Assembly: GCF_000378245.1 (NCBI RefSeq)
Contig: NZ_KB899492.1
Span: 248,001 to 312,000, forward strand
DNA length: 64,000 nucleotides
Direction of reading: 5' to 3'
From: Aromatoleum toluclasticum ATCC 700605
GTDB lineage: Bacteria > Pseudomonadota > Gammaproteobacteria > Burkholderiales > Rhodocyclaceae
Of the stretch, positions 18,256 to 26,889 are shown in pieces. Numbering within the stretch: the first letter of the stretch is position 1; every line of letters begins with the position of its first letter. Both the position numbers and the translations under genes were made by a program. Under the pieces are notes generated by a model that saw nothing but the letters and a program-made list of their open reading frames with translations, searched no databases and was not told the DNA's origin.

Positions 18256-19478
18256 ACGAACGCCGCATCATCCCGCTCGCGGTCGCCCCGGCCGCGGGCA
18301 AGGCGTCGGGCGAACCGCCCGAGCGCCCGCAGCTCGCTTCCCCGCCGCCGCTCGCGCTGTACGTGCATTACCCGTGGTGCGTGAAGAAGTGCCCGTATTG
18401 CGATTTCAACTCGCACGCCCCGCGCGGCGGCGAGATTCCCGAGGGCGCCTACATCGACGCGCTGCTCGCCGACCTCGAAACCGCCCTCCCGCAGGTGTGG
18501 GGGCGGCGCGTGCATTCGATCTTCTTCGGCGGCGGCACGCCCAGCCTGATGTCGGCGCAGGGGCTGGACCGGCTGCTGACCGGCATCCGCAGGCTGCTGC
18601 CGCTCGATCCGATGGCCGAGGTCACGCTGGAGGCCAACCCCGGCACCGTCGAGGCGGGCCGCTTCCGCGACTATCGCGCGGCGGGCGTGAATCGCCTGTC
18701 GCTGGGCATCCAGAGCTTCGACGACCGCCATCTCGCGCAGCTCGGCCGCATCCACGGCGGCGACGAGGCGCGCCGCGCGATCGACACGGCGCTCGCGCAC
18801 TTCGAGCGCGTGAATCTCGACCTGATGTACGCGCTGCCCGAGCAGACGCCGGACGAAGCGCTCGGCGACCTCGACACCGCGCTGGCTTTCGGCGTGACGC
18901 ACCTGTCGTGCTACCACCTGACGCTGGAGCCGAACACGCCCTTCGCGCACGATCCGCCGCCGCTGCCCGACGACGACCTGTCCGCCGACATGCAGGAGGC
19001 GATCGAGGAGCGGCTCGCCGGAGCGGGTTTCCGCCACTATGAAACGTCCGCGTTCGCGAAGCCGGGCCAGGAGTGCCGCCACAACCTCAACTACTGGACC
19101 TTCGGCGACTATCTCGGCATCGGCGCCGGCGCGCACGGCAAGCTCTCCAGCCACGAGGGCATCGTGCGCGAGATGCGCCACAAGCATCCACTGCGCTACC
19201 TCGAAGGCGCGCAGCGGCGCGAATTCGTGCAGGAACGCCGCGAGGTCGGCGTCGTGGAGCTGCCCTTCGAGTTCATGATGAACGCGCTGCGCCTCACCGG
19301 CGGCTTCCCGCGGCGTCTGTTCACCGAGCGTACCGGCCTGCCCTTCGCGGAGATCGAGGCGGAGCTGATGGCGGCGCGGCGGCGCGGGCTGGTCGAGGTC
19401 GACGGCGACGCGATCCGCCCCACCGAACAGGGGCGGCGCTTCCTCAACGACCTGCTGACGCTGTTCCTGCGCGACTAG
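18252..19478 (+). CDS. hemW: Radical SAM heme chaperone HemW
   Basis: HemW binds and delivers heme and is related to coproporphyrinogen oxidase HemN. The 408-residue product starts at a GTG overlapping rdgB. It has the radical-SAM CxxxCxxC in YPWCVKKCPYCDFNSH, FFGGGTPSLM, TLEANPGTVE, RLSLGIQSFD and the C-terminal HemN-type domain with FEFMMNALRLTGGF. The SAM cluster has the HemW form, lacking the extra Cys of HemN. It is convergent with the SppA gene, with only 3 bp between stops. Confidence 0.95.
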   Translation: MNERRIIPLAVAPAAGKASGEPPERPQLASPPPLALYVHYPWCVKKCPYCDFNSHAPRGGEIPEGAYIDALLADLETALPQVWGRRVHSIFFGGGTPSLMSAQGLDRLLTGIRRLLPLDPMAEVTLEANPGTVEAGRFRDYRAAGVNRLSLGIQSFDDRHLAQLGRIHGGDEARRAIDTALAHFERVNLDLMYALPEQTPDEALGDLDTALAFGVTHLSCYHLTLEPNTPFAHDPPPLPDDDLSADMQEAIEERLAGAGFRHYETSAFAKPGQECRHNLNYWTFGDYLGIGAGAHGKLSSHEGIVREMRHKHPLRYLEGAQRREFVQERREVGVVELPFEFMMNALRLTGGFPRRLFTERTGLPFAEIEAELMAARRRGLVEVDGDAIRPTEQGRRFLNDLLTLFLRD

Positions 19479-19481
19479 GTC

Positions 19482-21293
19482 CTACGGCGCGTCGCACAGG
19501 CAATGGCCGTACAGGTGCTGCGGGTCGTTCCAGCGCAGCAGGTCGGCGGCCTGCGCCTGCACGCCGGTGACGAGGCGCGCGAGCGGTGATTCGGCGGTAA
19601 TGCCAACGGGGCCGGCGACCGACATCAGGCGGCGCAGCAGCAGGTGGCGCAGGTTGACCTCGCCGGTGGGCCACACCGTCTCGTAGCGGTCGAGCTGCGC
19701 GCGCTTGGCGGCGGCGGCGATCGCATCCTCGATCCCGCCGAGCTTGTCGACGAGCCCCAGGCGCAGCGCGGCCTCGCCGGTCCACACGCGGCCGCGCGCG
19801 ACGTTGTCGACCTCGGCGATGTCCTTCCTGCGCGCCGCGGCGACGATCTCGAGGAAGCGCCGGTAGCTGTGCTCGACGCCCAGTTGCATCGCCTTGGCCA
19901 GCGCGGGCTCGAGCGGACGGCGCGGGTCCAGCGTGCCGGCGAGCGGGCCGGTGGCGACGCGGTCGGTGGTGACGCCGAGGCGGGCCAGCGGCTCGGTGAA
20001 TTCGGGGAACATCGCGAACACACCGATCGAGCCGGTGAGCGTCTCCTGCCGCGCCCAGATCTCGTCCGCACCGGCCGCGACCCAATAGCCGCCGGACGCG
20101 GCGACCGAACTCATCGACGCGACGACCGGCTTGCCCGCGCGGCGCGTGAGCTCCAGCTCGCGGCGGATCACTTCCGAGGCCCAGGCGCTGCCGCCGGGGC
20201 TGTCGATGCGCAGGACCACCGCCTTCACGCGCTCATCCTCGCGCGCCGCGCGGATCTGCGCCGCAAGGCTGTCGCCGCCGACGGAATCCTCGTCCGCCGC
20301 ACCATCCACGATCGAGCCCTGGGCGACCAGCACCGCAACGTGCGCCTTTTCGTGCGGGGTCGCGGCGCGCACCGCGGCAAGGTAGTCGTCCGCGTCGATG
20401 CGCCGGTAGTCCTTGCCGTCGCCCCCCTCGCCGATGCGCGCCTTCAGCAGCTCGTGCCATTCGTCGCGCTGGCTCAGCGCGTCGACGAGGCCCGCGTCGC
20501 GCGCGACCCGGGCAGCGTCGCCGCCAGCGGCCTGCAACAGCCCCGCGTAGTCGTCGACATAGCGGTTCAGCGCCTCGGGCGCGAGCTTGCGGCTGCCGGC
20601 CAGTTGCTCGCGCATGCCCTTCCACAGCGCCTCGATCAACTCGCGCGAGGATTCGCGGTCCTCGTCGGACATGTCCGTGCGCGTGAAGGGTTCGCTGAAG
20701 GACTTGTACTCGCCGACGCGGAACACATGCACCTTCACGCCCAGCGCGTCGAGGGCGCCCTTGAAATAGCTGACGTTGCGCGCGAGGCCGGGCAGCAGCA
20801 CGAAGCCGTCCGGCGCAAGATGAACCTCGTCGGCGATGCTGGCGAGGAAGTACTGCCCCTGCATGAAGCGCTCGCCGCGTGCATACACGGGCTTGCCGCC
20901 GCTCTTGAAGTCGAGCACCGCCTCGCGCAGCTCCGCGAGCTTGGACAAGCCGCCCTGGCCGAGGAGATCGGTCTCGATGACCAGCGCCTTGATGCGCTTG
21001 TCCTCGCGTGCGGCGCGGACCGCCTCGAGCAGGTCGGGCAGCGAAGTCTGGGCGACGGAGGCGCCGCCCGAACGGATGATGCCCAGCGGATCATCGACGC
21101 GCACGCGCTCGACCAGGGTGCCTGCAGGCCGCAGCACCAGCGCCGCGCCGTCGGGCACGGACGGCCCCGGATGCAGCGCGAACGCCAGGATCAGCCCGAG
21201 CACCAGCACGAAGACGAGCGTGAGCACGACGCGCCGCAGCATGTCGAGCGCCCGCCAGATCCATGCCAAAATCCTGCCCAGAAACGCAAACAT
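19482..21293 (-). CDS. sppA: Signal peptide peptidase SppA, 67K type (family S49)
   Basis: SppA digests cleaved signal peptides at the inner membrane. The 603-residue length is that of the duplicated (67 kDa) form. A membrane anchor occupies about residues 17-45, an N-terminal S49 repeat follows with the Lys-bearing VGEYKSFSEPFTR, then a C-terminal repeat with the catalytic Ser in SSVAASGGYWVAAGAD. The protein continues about 40 residues past the usual end in a Leu-rich tail (NLRHLLLRRLMSVAGP) ending in GHCLCDAP. Confidence 0.92.
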   Translation of the reverse strand: MFAFLGRILAWIWRALDMLRRVVLTLVFVLVLGLILAFALHPGPSVPDGAALVLRPAGTLVERVRVDDPLGIIRSGGASVAQTSLPDLLEAVRAAREDKRIKALVIETDLLGQGGLSKLAELREAVLDFKSGGKPVYARGERFMQGQYFLASIADEVHLAPDGFVLLPGLARNVSYFKGALDALGVKVHVFRVGEYKSFSEPFTRTDMSDEDRESSRELIEALWKGMREQLAGSRKLAPEALNRYVDDYAGLLQAAGGDAARVARDAGLVDALSQRDEWHELLKARIGEGGDGKDYRRIDADDYLAAVRAATPHEKAHVAVLVAQGSIVDGAADEDSVGGDSLAAQIRAAREDERVKAVVLRIDSPGGSAWASEVIRRELELTRRAGKPVVASMSSVAASGGYWVAAGADEIWARQETLTGSIGVFAMFPEFTEPLARLGVTTDRVATGPLAGTLDPRRPLEPALAKAMQLGVEHSYRRFLEIVAAARRKDIAEVDNVARGRVWTGEAALRLGLVDKLGGIEDAIAAAAKRAQLDRYETVWPTGEVNLRHLLLRRLMSVAGPVGITAESPLARLVTGVQAQAADLLRWNDPQHLYGHCLCDAP

Positions 21294-21315
21294 GTGTCTT
21301 ACCTCGGTGTGCCCG

Positions 21316-21387
21316 GTGGGAGCGGCTTCAGCCGCGAAGGCGCGGTATGCCGAATGCTACCCGATTCGCGGCCGAAGCCGCTTCCAC
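21316..21387. repeat. Inverted pair of REP-like elements
   Basis: A 23-base copy at 21316-21338 (starting GTGGGAGCGGC and ending CCGCGAA) is followed by its near-perfect inverse at 21365-21387 (starting TTCGCGGCC and ending CCGCTTCCAC). Each arm contains its own short GC stem. The arrangement resembles the REP pairs (BIMEs) of pseudomonads and related bacteria. It occupies most of the 121-bp gap between trmB and sppA. Confidence 0.75.
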
Positions 21388-21414
21388 TGCCATCTTCCAA
21401 GGTACTGCGGGCCT

Positions 21415-22185
21415 TCACCCGCGCCGCCGGAACACCAGATCCCATACGCCGTGGCCGAGCCTGAGGCCGCGGTTCTCGAACTTCGTCAGCGGCCGGTAGT
21501 CCGGGCGCGGCGCGAAGCCGTCGGCGGTGTTCGCCAGCATCGGTTCGGCGGAGAGGATCTCCATCATCCAATGTGCATACTCCTCCCAGTCCGTCGCGCA
21601 GTGCAGGTAGCCGCCCGGGGCGAGGCGCGAGGCGATCAGCGCAACGAAATCGGACTGGATGATGCGCCGCTTGTGATGGCGCTTCTTGTGCCAGGGGTCG
21701 GGGAAGAACACGTGCACACCGGCGAGCGAACCCTCCGGGATCATGTCGCGCAGCACCTCGACGGCGTCGTGCTGCATGATGCGCAGGTTGGCGAGGCCGT
21801 TGTCGGCGATCAGCTTGCACAGGCTGCCGACGCCGGGGCCGTGCACCTCGATGCCGAGGAAATCCTTGTCGGGCAGCGCCGCGGCGATCTTCGCGGTGGT
21901 CTCGCCCATGCCGAAGCCGATCTCGACGATCTTGGGCGCGCTGCGGCCGAACGCGGCGTCGAGGTCGAGCGGCGCTACGCGATAGGGAATCGAGACCTTG
22001 GGGAAGGTCTCCTCCATGTGGCGCTGCTGGGCGACGGACATCCGCCCCTGGCGCAGCACGAAGCTGCGGATCGAGCGGCTGGAGAAGCGCGCCTCGGGGT
22101 CGCCGGAGGCCATGTGGGGGGCCTCGGCAGGGTTTGCGGAGGCGGGCGGATCGGAATCCGGCAGGTCGGGAGTCGTTGCGGTCAT
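21415..22185 (-). CDS. trmB: tRNA (guanine-N7-)-methyltransferase
   Basis: TrmB makes m7G46 in tRNA variable loops. The 256-residue product has a charged, low-complexity N-terminus of about 40 residues, then [11 protein letters not shown], the SAM motif [23 protein letters not shown], and the family signature [16 protein letters not shown] followed by TDWEEYA. The C-terminus [18 protein letters not shown] is typical. It is downstream of thiG on the same strand. Confidence 0.96.
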   Translation of the reverse strand: MTATTPDLPDSDPPASANPAEAPHMASGDPEARFSSRSIRSFVLRQGRMSVAQQRHMEETFPKVSIPYRVAPLDLDAAFGRSAPKIVEIGFGMGETTAKIAAALPDKDFLGIEVHGPGVGSLCKLIADNGLANLRIMQHDAVEVLRDMIPEGSLAGVHVFFPDPWHKKRHHKRRIIQSDFVALIASRLAPGGYLHCATDWEEYAHWMMEILSAEPMLANTADGFAPRPDYRPLTKFENRGLRLGHGVWDLVFRRRG

Positions 22186-22296
22186 CGTGTATGGGCGGGA
22201 GGCGACGGACGCGGAAGCGGTCGCGCCCCGCAGGCGGAACGGAAATGGGGAATGCGGAGGTCGCAGCGGCCCGCGGCGCGCGCCGCTGCGACGGGA

Positions 22297-23082
22297 CTAC
22301 GAGCCGATCAGGCCGCTCGTCGGCGAGCTCGGGTCGGCGGAGTAGAACTTGCGCGGCATGCGGCCGGCGAGGAAGGCTTCGCGGCCGGCTTCGACCGCCT
22401 TCTTCATCGCGCTGGCCATCAGGACAGGGTTCTTCGCGTGGGCGATCGCAGTGTTCATCAGCACGCCGTCACAGCCCAGTTCCATCGCGATCGCCGCGTC
22501 GGACGCGGTGCCGACGCCGGCGTCGACGAGCACCGGCACCGTCGCCTGGTCGATGATCAGGCGCAGGTTCCACGGGTTGAGGATGCCCATGCCGGAGCCG
22601 ATCAGCGACGCGAGCGGCATCACCGCGGCGCAGCCCATGTCTTCCAGCATCTTCGCCTGGATCGGGTCGTCGGCGCAGTACACCATCACGTCGAAGCCGT
22701 CCTTCACGAGAGTCTCGGCGGCCTTGAGCGTTTCGGGCATGTTCGGGAACAGCGTCTTCGGGTCGCCCAGCACCTCGAGCTTCACCAGCGCGTGGCCGTC
22801 GAGCAGCTCGCGCGCGAGGCGCAGCGTGCGTACCGCGTCGTCGGCCGTGTAGCAGCCGGCGGTGTTGGGCAGGATCGTGAAGCGATCGGGCGGCAGCACG
22901 TCGAGCAGGTTGGGCTCGCCGGGGTTCTGGCCGATGTTGGTGCGGCGGATCGCGACGGTGACGATTTCGGCGCCGCTCGCGTCGATCGCTGCGCGCGTCT
23001 CGTCGAAATCCTTGTACTTGCCGGTGCCGACGAGGAGGCGGGAGCCGTAGGACTTGCCGGCGATGACCAGGGAGTCGTTCAT
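22297..23082 (-). CDS. thiG: Thiazole synthase
   Basis: ThiG builds the thiazole ring of thiamine from deoxyxylulose phosphate, dehydroglycine and ThiS thiocarboxylate. The 261 residues show [14 protein letters not shown], the VTVAIRRTN strand, the Schiff-base Lys region [23 protein letters not shown] and [26 protein letters not shown] at 23082 gives the standard N-terminus. thiS lies 85 bp upstream on the same strand. Confidence 0.97.
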   Translation of the reverse strand: MNDSLVIAGKSYGSRLLVGTGKYKDFDETRAAIDASGAEIVTVAIRRTNIGQNPGEPNLLDVLPPDRFTILPNTAGCYTADDAVRTLRLARELLDGHALVKLEVLGDPKTLFPNMPETLKAAETLVKDGFDVMVYCADDPIQAKMLEDMGCAAVMPLASLIGSGMGILNPWNLRLIIDQATVPVLVDAGVGTASDAAIAMELGCDGVLMNTAIAHAKNPVLMASAMKKAVEAGREAFLAGRMPRKFYSADPSSPTSGLIGS

Positions 23083-23167
23083 GTTCGACCTGCGGGAATG
23101 CGGAAGTGGGAAAAGGAACCGGGCAAGGGAACCGGGAAAGGAGTCGGAAAGCGGTGTTGCGCGGGCG

Positions 23168-23371
23168 TTAACCGCCCCCGACGGCGACGACGATCTCCAG
23201 CCGGTCGCCGTCCGCGAGCAGGGTCTCGGCGTGCCGCCCCTTCGGGACGATCTCGCCGTTGCGCTCGACCGCCAGCCGCTTGCCGGCAAGCTGGCGCACC
23301 TCGAGCAGGGCATGCACGGTCAGCGCCTGTTCGAGGCGTTCCGGCTGGCCGTTGATGATGAGCTGGATCAT
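23168..23371 (-). CDS. thiS: Sulfur carrier protein ThiS
   Basis: A 67-residue ubiquitin-fold carrier that delivers sulfur to ThiG as a C-terminal thiocarboxylate. It has the expected [10 protein letters not shown] start, the [13 protein letters not shown] strand pair and the functional C-terminal Gly-Gly (VAVGGG, one Gly beyond the usual GG). I saw no TPP riboswitch in the roughly 125 bp between its start and the tRNA gene. Confidence 0.93.
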   Translation of the reverse strand: MIQLIINGQPERLEQALTVHALLEVRQLAGKRLAVERNGEIVPKGRHAETLLADGDRLEIVVAVGGG

Positions 23372-23498
23372 GAGGAAACTGTCTGAAGCGTCGAACGAAA
23401 ATCTTACCACGGCCTGCCGCACCGCCCCGACCACGCATTGCGTCGCACTGCGCCAGTCATTAGAATGGCGCCCTGCCCGATGCAAACCGGGCCGCCGA

Positions 23499-23572
23499 GC
23501 GGGCGTCGTATAATGGTAATACCCTAGCTTCCCAAGCTAGAGCCGTGGGTTCGATTCCCATCGCCCGCTCCA
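23499..23572 (+). tRNA. tRNA-Gly (anticodon CCC), ICE attachment site
   Basis: A complete cloverleaf can be folded: acceptor GCGGGCG (23499-23505) pairs with CGCCCGC (23562-23568), followed by T and an encoded CCA. The anticodon arm is CTAGC-TTCCCAA-GCTAG with anticodon CCC, and the T arm carries GGTTCGATTCC. The 3' end is the known type of integration target for ICEclc/PAGI-like integrases, and an integrase gene follows directly. The gene is intact, as expected when the element restores the 3' end. Confidence 0.97.
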
Positions 23573-23811
23573 CTGCACATTTTCCACGGAGCTCCGTGGA
23601 CGTCCAAGAAGCTCATCAAGTCGTTGATAAAAAACGCTTTTAAAGCGCAGCGATGTTCCATGGACATCCACCGAAATCCACCTGAAGCCGCGACTTTTAT
23701 GTCCATAATTGTGTCCATTTTTGCGGGCACGGCGGCTTCCGGATTGTTCGTGGAGCGCCAAGGTCGATGGGTTGAGCATCTGGCTCCTGACTCAAGTTCA
23801 GGAGCTGGAAC
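23573..23811. other. ICE left-end region with palindrome and TGTCCA-type repeats
   Basis: This 239-bp stretch between tRNA-Gly and the integrase gene has no gene. It holds a perfect 18-bp palindrome (TCCACGGAG/CTCCGTGGA, 23583-23600). Several short TGTCCA/TGGACA copies occur in both orientations, including two direct copies in the AT-rich stretch around 23699-23721. Such clusters at an att end could be arm-type integrase or excisionase sites, and the AT-rich part may also contain the integrase promoter. Confidence 0.45.
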
Positions 23812-25662
23812 ATGGCACTCTCAGACTTGGAGGTGCGCCGGGCCAAGGCCACCGGCAAGGCCTACACCCTCAGGGACATGGATGGCCTCTTTCTGGCCGT
23901 CACGGCCACCGGGGGCAAGAGCTGGCACTTTCGCTACTACTGGCTGAAAGAACCCAAACGGATGTCGCTGGGTACCTACCCGGAGGTTTCCCTTCGCGCG
24001 GCACGCGCCCTGCGCGACGAAGCACGAGCCTTGGTGGCCAAGGACATCAACCCTCGCATCCATCGCAAGCAAAGTCGCGGCGCGGCCAAGCTCGCCGGTG
24101 AGAACACCTTCGAGGCGATATACAGGAAGTGGCTGGCCCACCGCGAACTCAGCCTCAAGAAGGGCCGCCAGACCACCCTCTCGATCCTCCCCCGCGTCTT
24201 CGCCAAGGATGTGTTGCCGTTTCTGGGCAAGCGTTCGATCTACGAGATCAAGCGGCCTGACCTGCTGGAGATGATCGCCAGGATCGAGCGGCGCAAGGCG
24301 CTCTCCGTCGCCGAGAAGGTCCGGACTTGGTTCAACCAGATGTTCCGCTACGCGCTGGTGATCGTGCCGGGCCTGGAACAGAACCCGGCCTCCGATCTCG
24401 ACGTGGTGGCATTGCCGCTGCCCCCCGTCAACCACAACCCGTTCCTGCGCATGGCCGATCTGCCGAGGCTGTTGCAGCGTCTGCGCAAGTACCGTGGCCG
24501 GTTGCAGACCCAGCTCGGCCTGCGGCTGTTGCTACTGACCGGTGTGCGAACCGGCGAGCTGCGCCTGGCCACACCGGATCAGTTCGATCTCGATCGGGGC
24601 CTCTGGATCATCCCGCCGGACGTCGTGAAGCAACTCCAGATGGACATGCGCAAGAAGCGCCAGTTGCCCAAGGACATGCCGCCCTACATCGTGCCTCTGT
24701 CGGTGCAGGCCATCGAGATCGTTCGCCACATGCTGGAGCAATTCAAACCGGCCCAGCACTACCTCTTCCGGCACGACAGCGAAATGAAGAAGCGCATGAG
24801 CGAGAACACGCTCAACAGTGCCCTCAAGCGCATGGGCTATCGCGACCTGCTGACCGGACATGGCCTCCGGGCCACGATGTCCACCGCGCTCAACGAGATC
24901 GGCTACCCGAAGGTGTGGGTGGATGCGCAGCTCTCTCACGTCGATCCCAACAAGGTCAGTGCCACGTACAACCACGCTGAGTACGTGGAGCAGCGGCGGC
25001 GAATGATGCAGGACTGGGCCGACCGGCTCGACCTGTTTGAGCAGAACCTGGTCGAACAGGCGAGCATGCCGCTCACCGTGCATCTGGAAGGCGTGCCCGT
25101 CATTTCGGACGCGGAAGCCGGCAGCGCGCCGCCCAAGCCTGCAGTGGCGCCGCTGCTGATCGTGACGAAGCCCGGGGACGCAATGCCGCTGGTATCGGCC
25201 GCAACGCATCGGTTGCCCGCGGTCACGTCGCCACGGTCGGTGATGGAGCAGCCGCTTTCCGACATTCAGCGCGAGCGGATGGAACTGGTCGATGTCTTCG
25301 AGGCACCGCACAATCTGCCGGTTGCCGAGTACGCGAAGATGGCGGGCAAGTCCCGCCGGTGGATCAGCTACGAGATCAAGGCGGGCAACCTGCTGGCACT
25401 GAACCTCGGCAACCGTGGCCAGCGCGTGCCGGATTGGCATCTCGATCCAGTCAAGCATGCCCTGATTCAGGCCGTCCTCAAGCTGACCCAGGGCTCAGAC
25501 CCCTGGCAGATCTACCACGCGCTCCTGCAGCCCCGCGCAATGCTGCGCGGCCGCTCAGCCCTGGAAAGCGCCACCGCCACCAACCTCGACAAGCTCATCA
25601 TGGCGGTGAGCACGACCGTGAAGGAGAGCGAGTGGTCCCCGCAGCAGTTGAGGCTCGCATAA
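23812..25662 (+). CDS. ICE tyrosine integrase with C-terminal antitoxin-like domain
   Basis: This site-specific recombinase integrates and excises the element at tRNA-Gly. The 616-residue protein has an N-terminal DUF4102-type arm-binding domain (about 1-95), a core-binding domain (about 95-200) and the catalytic domain with Arg246, His350-x-x-Arg353, His376 and nucleophile Tyr386. Beyond about residue 480 is an extra domain. Ungapped over 60 positions (497-556) it matches the ICE antitoxin (residues 101-160) at about 35 identical residues counted by eye, and similarity continues to the end. It starts at ATG 23812 with a GGAG upstream. Confidence 0.95.
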   Translation: MALSDLEVRRAKATGKAYTLRDMDGLFLAVTATGGKSWHFRYYWLKEPKRMSLGTYPEVSLRAARALRDEARALVAKDINPRIHRKQSRGAAKLAGENTFEAIYRKWLAHRELSLKKGRQTTLSILPRVFAKDVLPFLGKRSIYEIKRPDLLEMIARIERRKALSVAEKVRTWFNQMFRYALVIVPGLEQNPASDLDVVALPLPPVNHNPFLRMADLPRLLQRLRKYRGRLQTQLGLRLLLLTGVRTGELRLATPDQFDLDRGLWIIPPDVVKQLQMDMRKKRQLPKDMPPYIVPLSVQAIEIVRHMLEQFKPAQHYLFRHDSEMKKRMSENTLNSALKRMGYRDLLTGHGLRATMSTALNEIGYPKVWVDAQLSHVDPNKVSATYNHAEYVEQRRRMMQDWADRLDLFEQNLVEQASMPLTVHLEGVPVISDAEAGSAPPKPAVAPLLIVTKPGDAMPLVSAATHRLPAVTSPRSVMEQPLSDIQRERMELVDVFEAPHNLPVAEYAKMAGKSRRWISYEIKAGNLLALNLGNRGQRVPDWHLDPVKHALIQAVLKLTQGSDPWQIYHALLQPRAMLRGRSALESATATNLDKLIMAVSTTVKESEWSPQQLRLA

Positions 25663-25836
25663 CGGCAGGCGCTGACTGGGACAGCTGCATGGCGTCAGAA
25701 CGCCGGCCAAGCGTCGGCTGCGAAACGATGCCATGGACGAGTCTCGCGTGGGGCTCGGCCTCGCCTCTCTCGGCACAATGCCTAGCAAACCAGGGATTAA
25801 GCACGACTTTGCCAAGCACGAGTGGCGCCGGAGGCG

Positions 25837-26463
25837 TCAGGACACGGATCGGGCGCGGCGCGCAAACCTCGCTTGGGGCTCGGTCAACGACGCATGGGGA
25901 CGCAGCAGGTAGGCCATCACGACGGTCGGTGCGCCTGCCAGCGGCCGCACAGCGATGCCTCGGCGCTGGTAGCCGGTCAGCCTCACGGCCGGCGCGACGG
26001 CGATGCCATATCCCGCAGAGACGAGCGTCATCGCCATGTCGAAGGTGCTGACCGTCTGCTCGCGATCCTGAAGCGCATCCTCGAATAGACGTTGTGCCAC
26101 CGCGCGCCATGGCTCGTCGGCCGTTGACTGTGCGCAGATCAAGGGCTGTTTGAGCACTTCGCAGCAAGGCACTTCGTGGTAAGCCAGCAAGTGCGAGCGC
26201 TTGGCCACTGCGACCGCCAGCGTGTCATGCCACAGCGCCTCGCATACCCAGCCCGGCCACTGCCAAGCAGCCGTGGACAAGGCGAAGTCGAAGCCTTCGC
26301 CTGGCTGCTGTGTGGCCTGGTCATCGGCCGTGCAGCCGACGAGAGCTGCGGGGATCTCCGGCTCTTCGGCGCGCTGCAGTGCGAGCACATCAGCAAGCTG
26401 GGGCGGCACCCATTCGCCAAGGACGGCCACTCGAATTTCGGTGGAGGCATCGCTCGATTTCAC
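25837..26463 (-). CDS. LysR-type effector-binding domain without a DNA-binding domain
   Basis: The 208-residue product aligns only with the ligand-binding half of LysR regulators: an early RVAVLGEW strand, FDFALSTAAW, LAVAVAKRSHLL and the VSAGYGIAVAPAV motif of the second lobe. The winged-helix N-terminus is absent, and I see no helix-turn-helix coding sequence in the roughly 100 bp upstream. The GTG start at 26463 has a strong Shine-Dalgarno (GGAGGGAG), so the short form seems to be a real translated gene and not simply a broken one. It is divergent from the XRE gene. Confidence 0.75.
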   Translation of the reverse strand: MKSSDASTEIRVAVLGEWVPPQLADVLALQRAEEPEIPAALVGCTADDQATQQPGEGFDFALSTAAWQWPGWVCEALWHDTLAVAVAKRSHLLAYHEVPCCEVLKQPLICAQSTADEPWRAVAQRLFEDALQDREQTVSTFDMAMTLVSAGYGIAVAPAVRLTGYQRRGIAVRPLAGAPTVVMAYLLRPHASLTEPQARFARRARSVS

Positions 26464-26517
26464 GTCCAGCTCCCTCCAGGCAGTGGATTCGCGGCGACTG
26501 GGGCGCCGCTGGATTGA

Positions 26518-26529
26518 GTTAAGTTTAAC
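26518..26529. promoter_or_regulatory. Candidate operator between lysR-like and xre genes
   Basis: The inverted repeat GTTAA-GT-TTAAC lies in the 103-bp divergent intergenic region, about 40 bp before the XRE start. The surrounding sequence is visibly more AT-rich than the flanking genes. It is a plausible autoregulatory site for the XRE protein. Confidence 0.35.
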
Positions 26530-26566
26530 GTGGTTTAGATCGTGGCTGTATTCGACGCTTTTGACA

Positions 26567-26863
26567 ATGCAAAAGCGATCGATTCAACGAGGCCGGCCTA
26601 CCGGCACCACCACCTACGAAGCGGAACCCGCCATCGCGTTTGGGGCGGCCGTGCGCGAAGAAAGAATGAACCAGGCCATCTCCCAAGAGGCGCTGGCCCA
26701 TCTGGCCGGGATCGAGCGCTCGCACATGGGCAAGATCGAGCGTGGCGAACACGTTCCCACGCTCCCCCTGATCCTCAAGATCGCCCGTGCGCTGAAATGC
26801 AGTTCTGCCCATCTGATGGCACTCACCGAGGACAAGCTGGCATCGCCCAATTCCTCGGACTGA
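26567..26863 (+). CDS. XRE-family transcriptional regulator
   Basis: The 98-residue protein has a basic N-terminus and a Cro/CI-type helix-turn-helix (about residues 27-85): REERMNQAISQEALAHLAG, then IERSHMGKIERGEHVP as the recognition helix, then LPLILKIARALKCS. No effector domain is present. ATG at 26567 is chosen because longer readings run through the upstream regulatory region. It is convergent with traI, about 26 bp away, and is probably a repressor of nearby ICE genes. Confidence 0.88.
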   Translation: MQKRSIQRGRPTGTTTYEAEPAIAFGAAVREERMNQAISQEALAHLAGIERSHMGKIERGEHVPTLPLILKIARALKCSSAHLMALTEDKLASPNSSD

Positions 26864-26889
26864 AGCCGACCTGTATTGCGGCGGCAGGT

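Noticed and set aside
23083-23167. Purine-rich GGAACCGGG-type repeats between thiG and thiS
   Set aside because: Only two imperfect copies are present; they look like simple low-complexity spacer and not a CRISPR or defined repeat.
23372-23498. Possible TPP riboswitch upstream of thiS
   Set aside because: No CTGAGA-type thi-box or matching stem could be found in the short leader.
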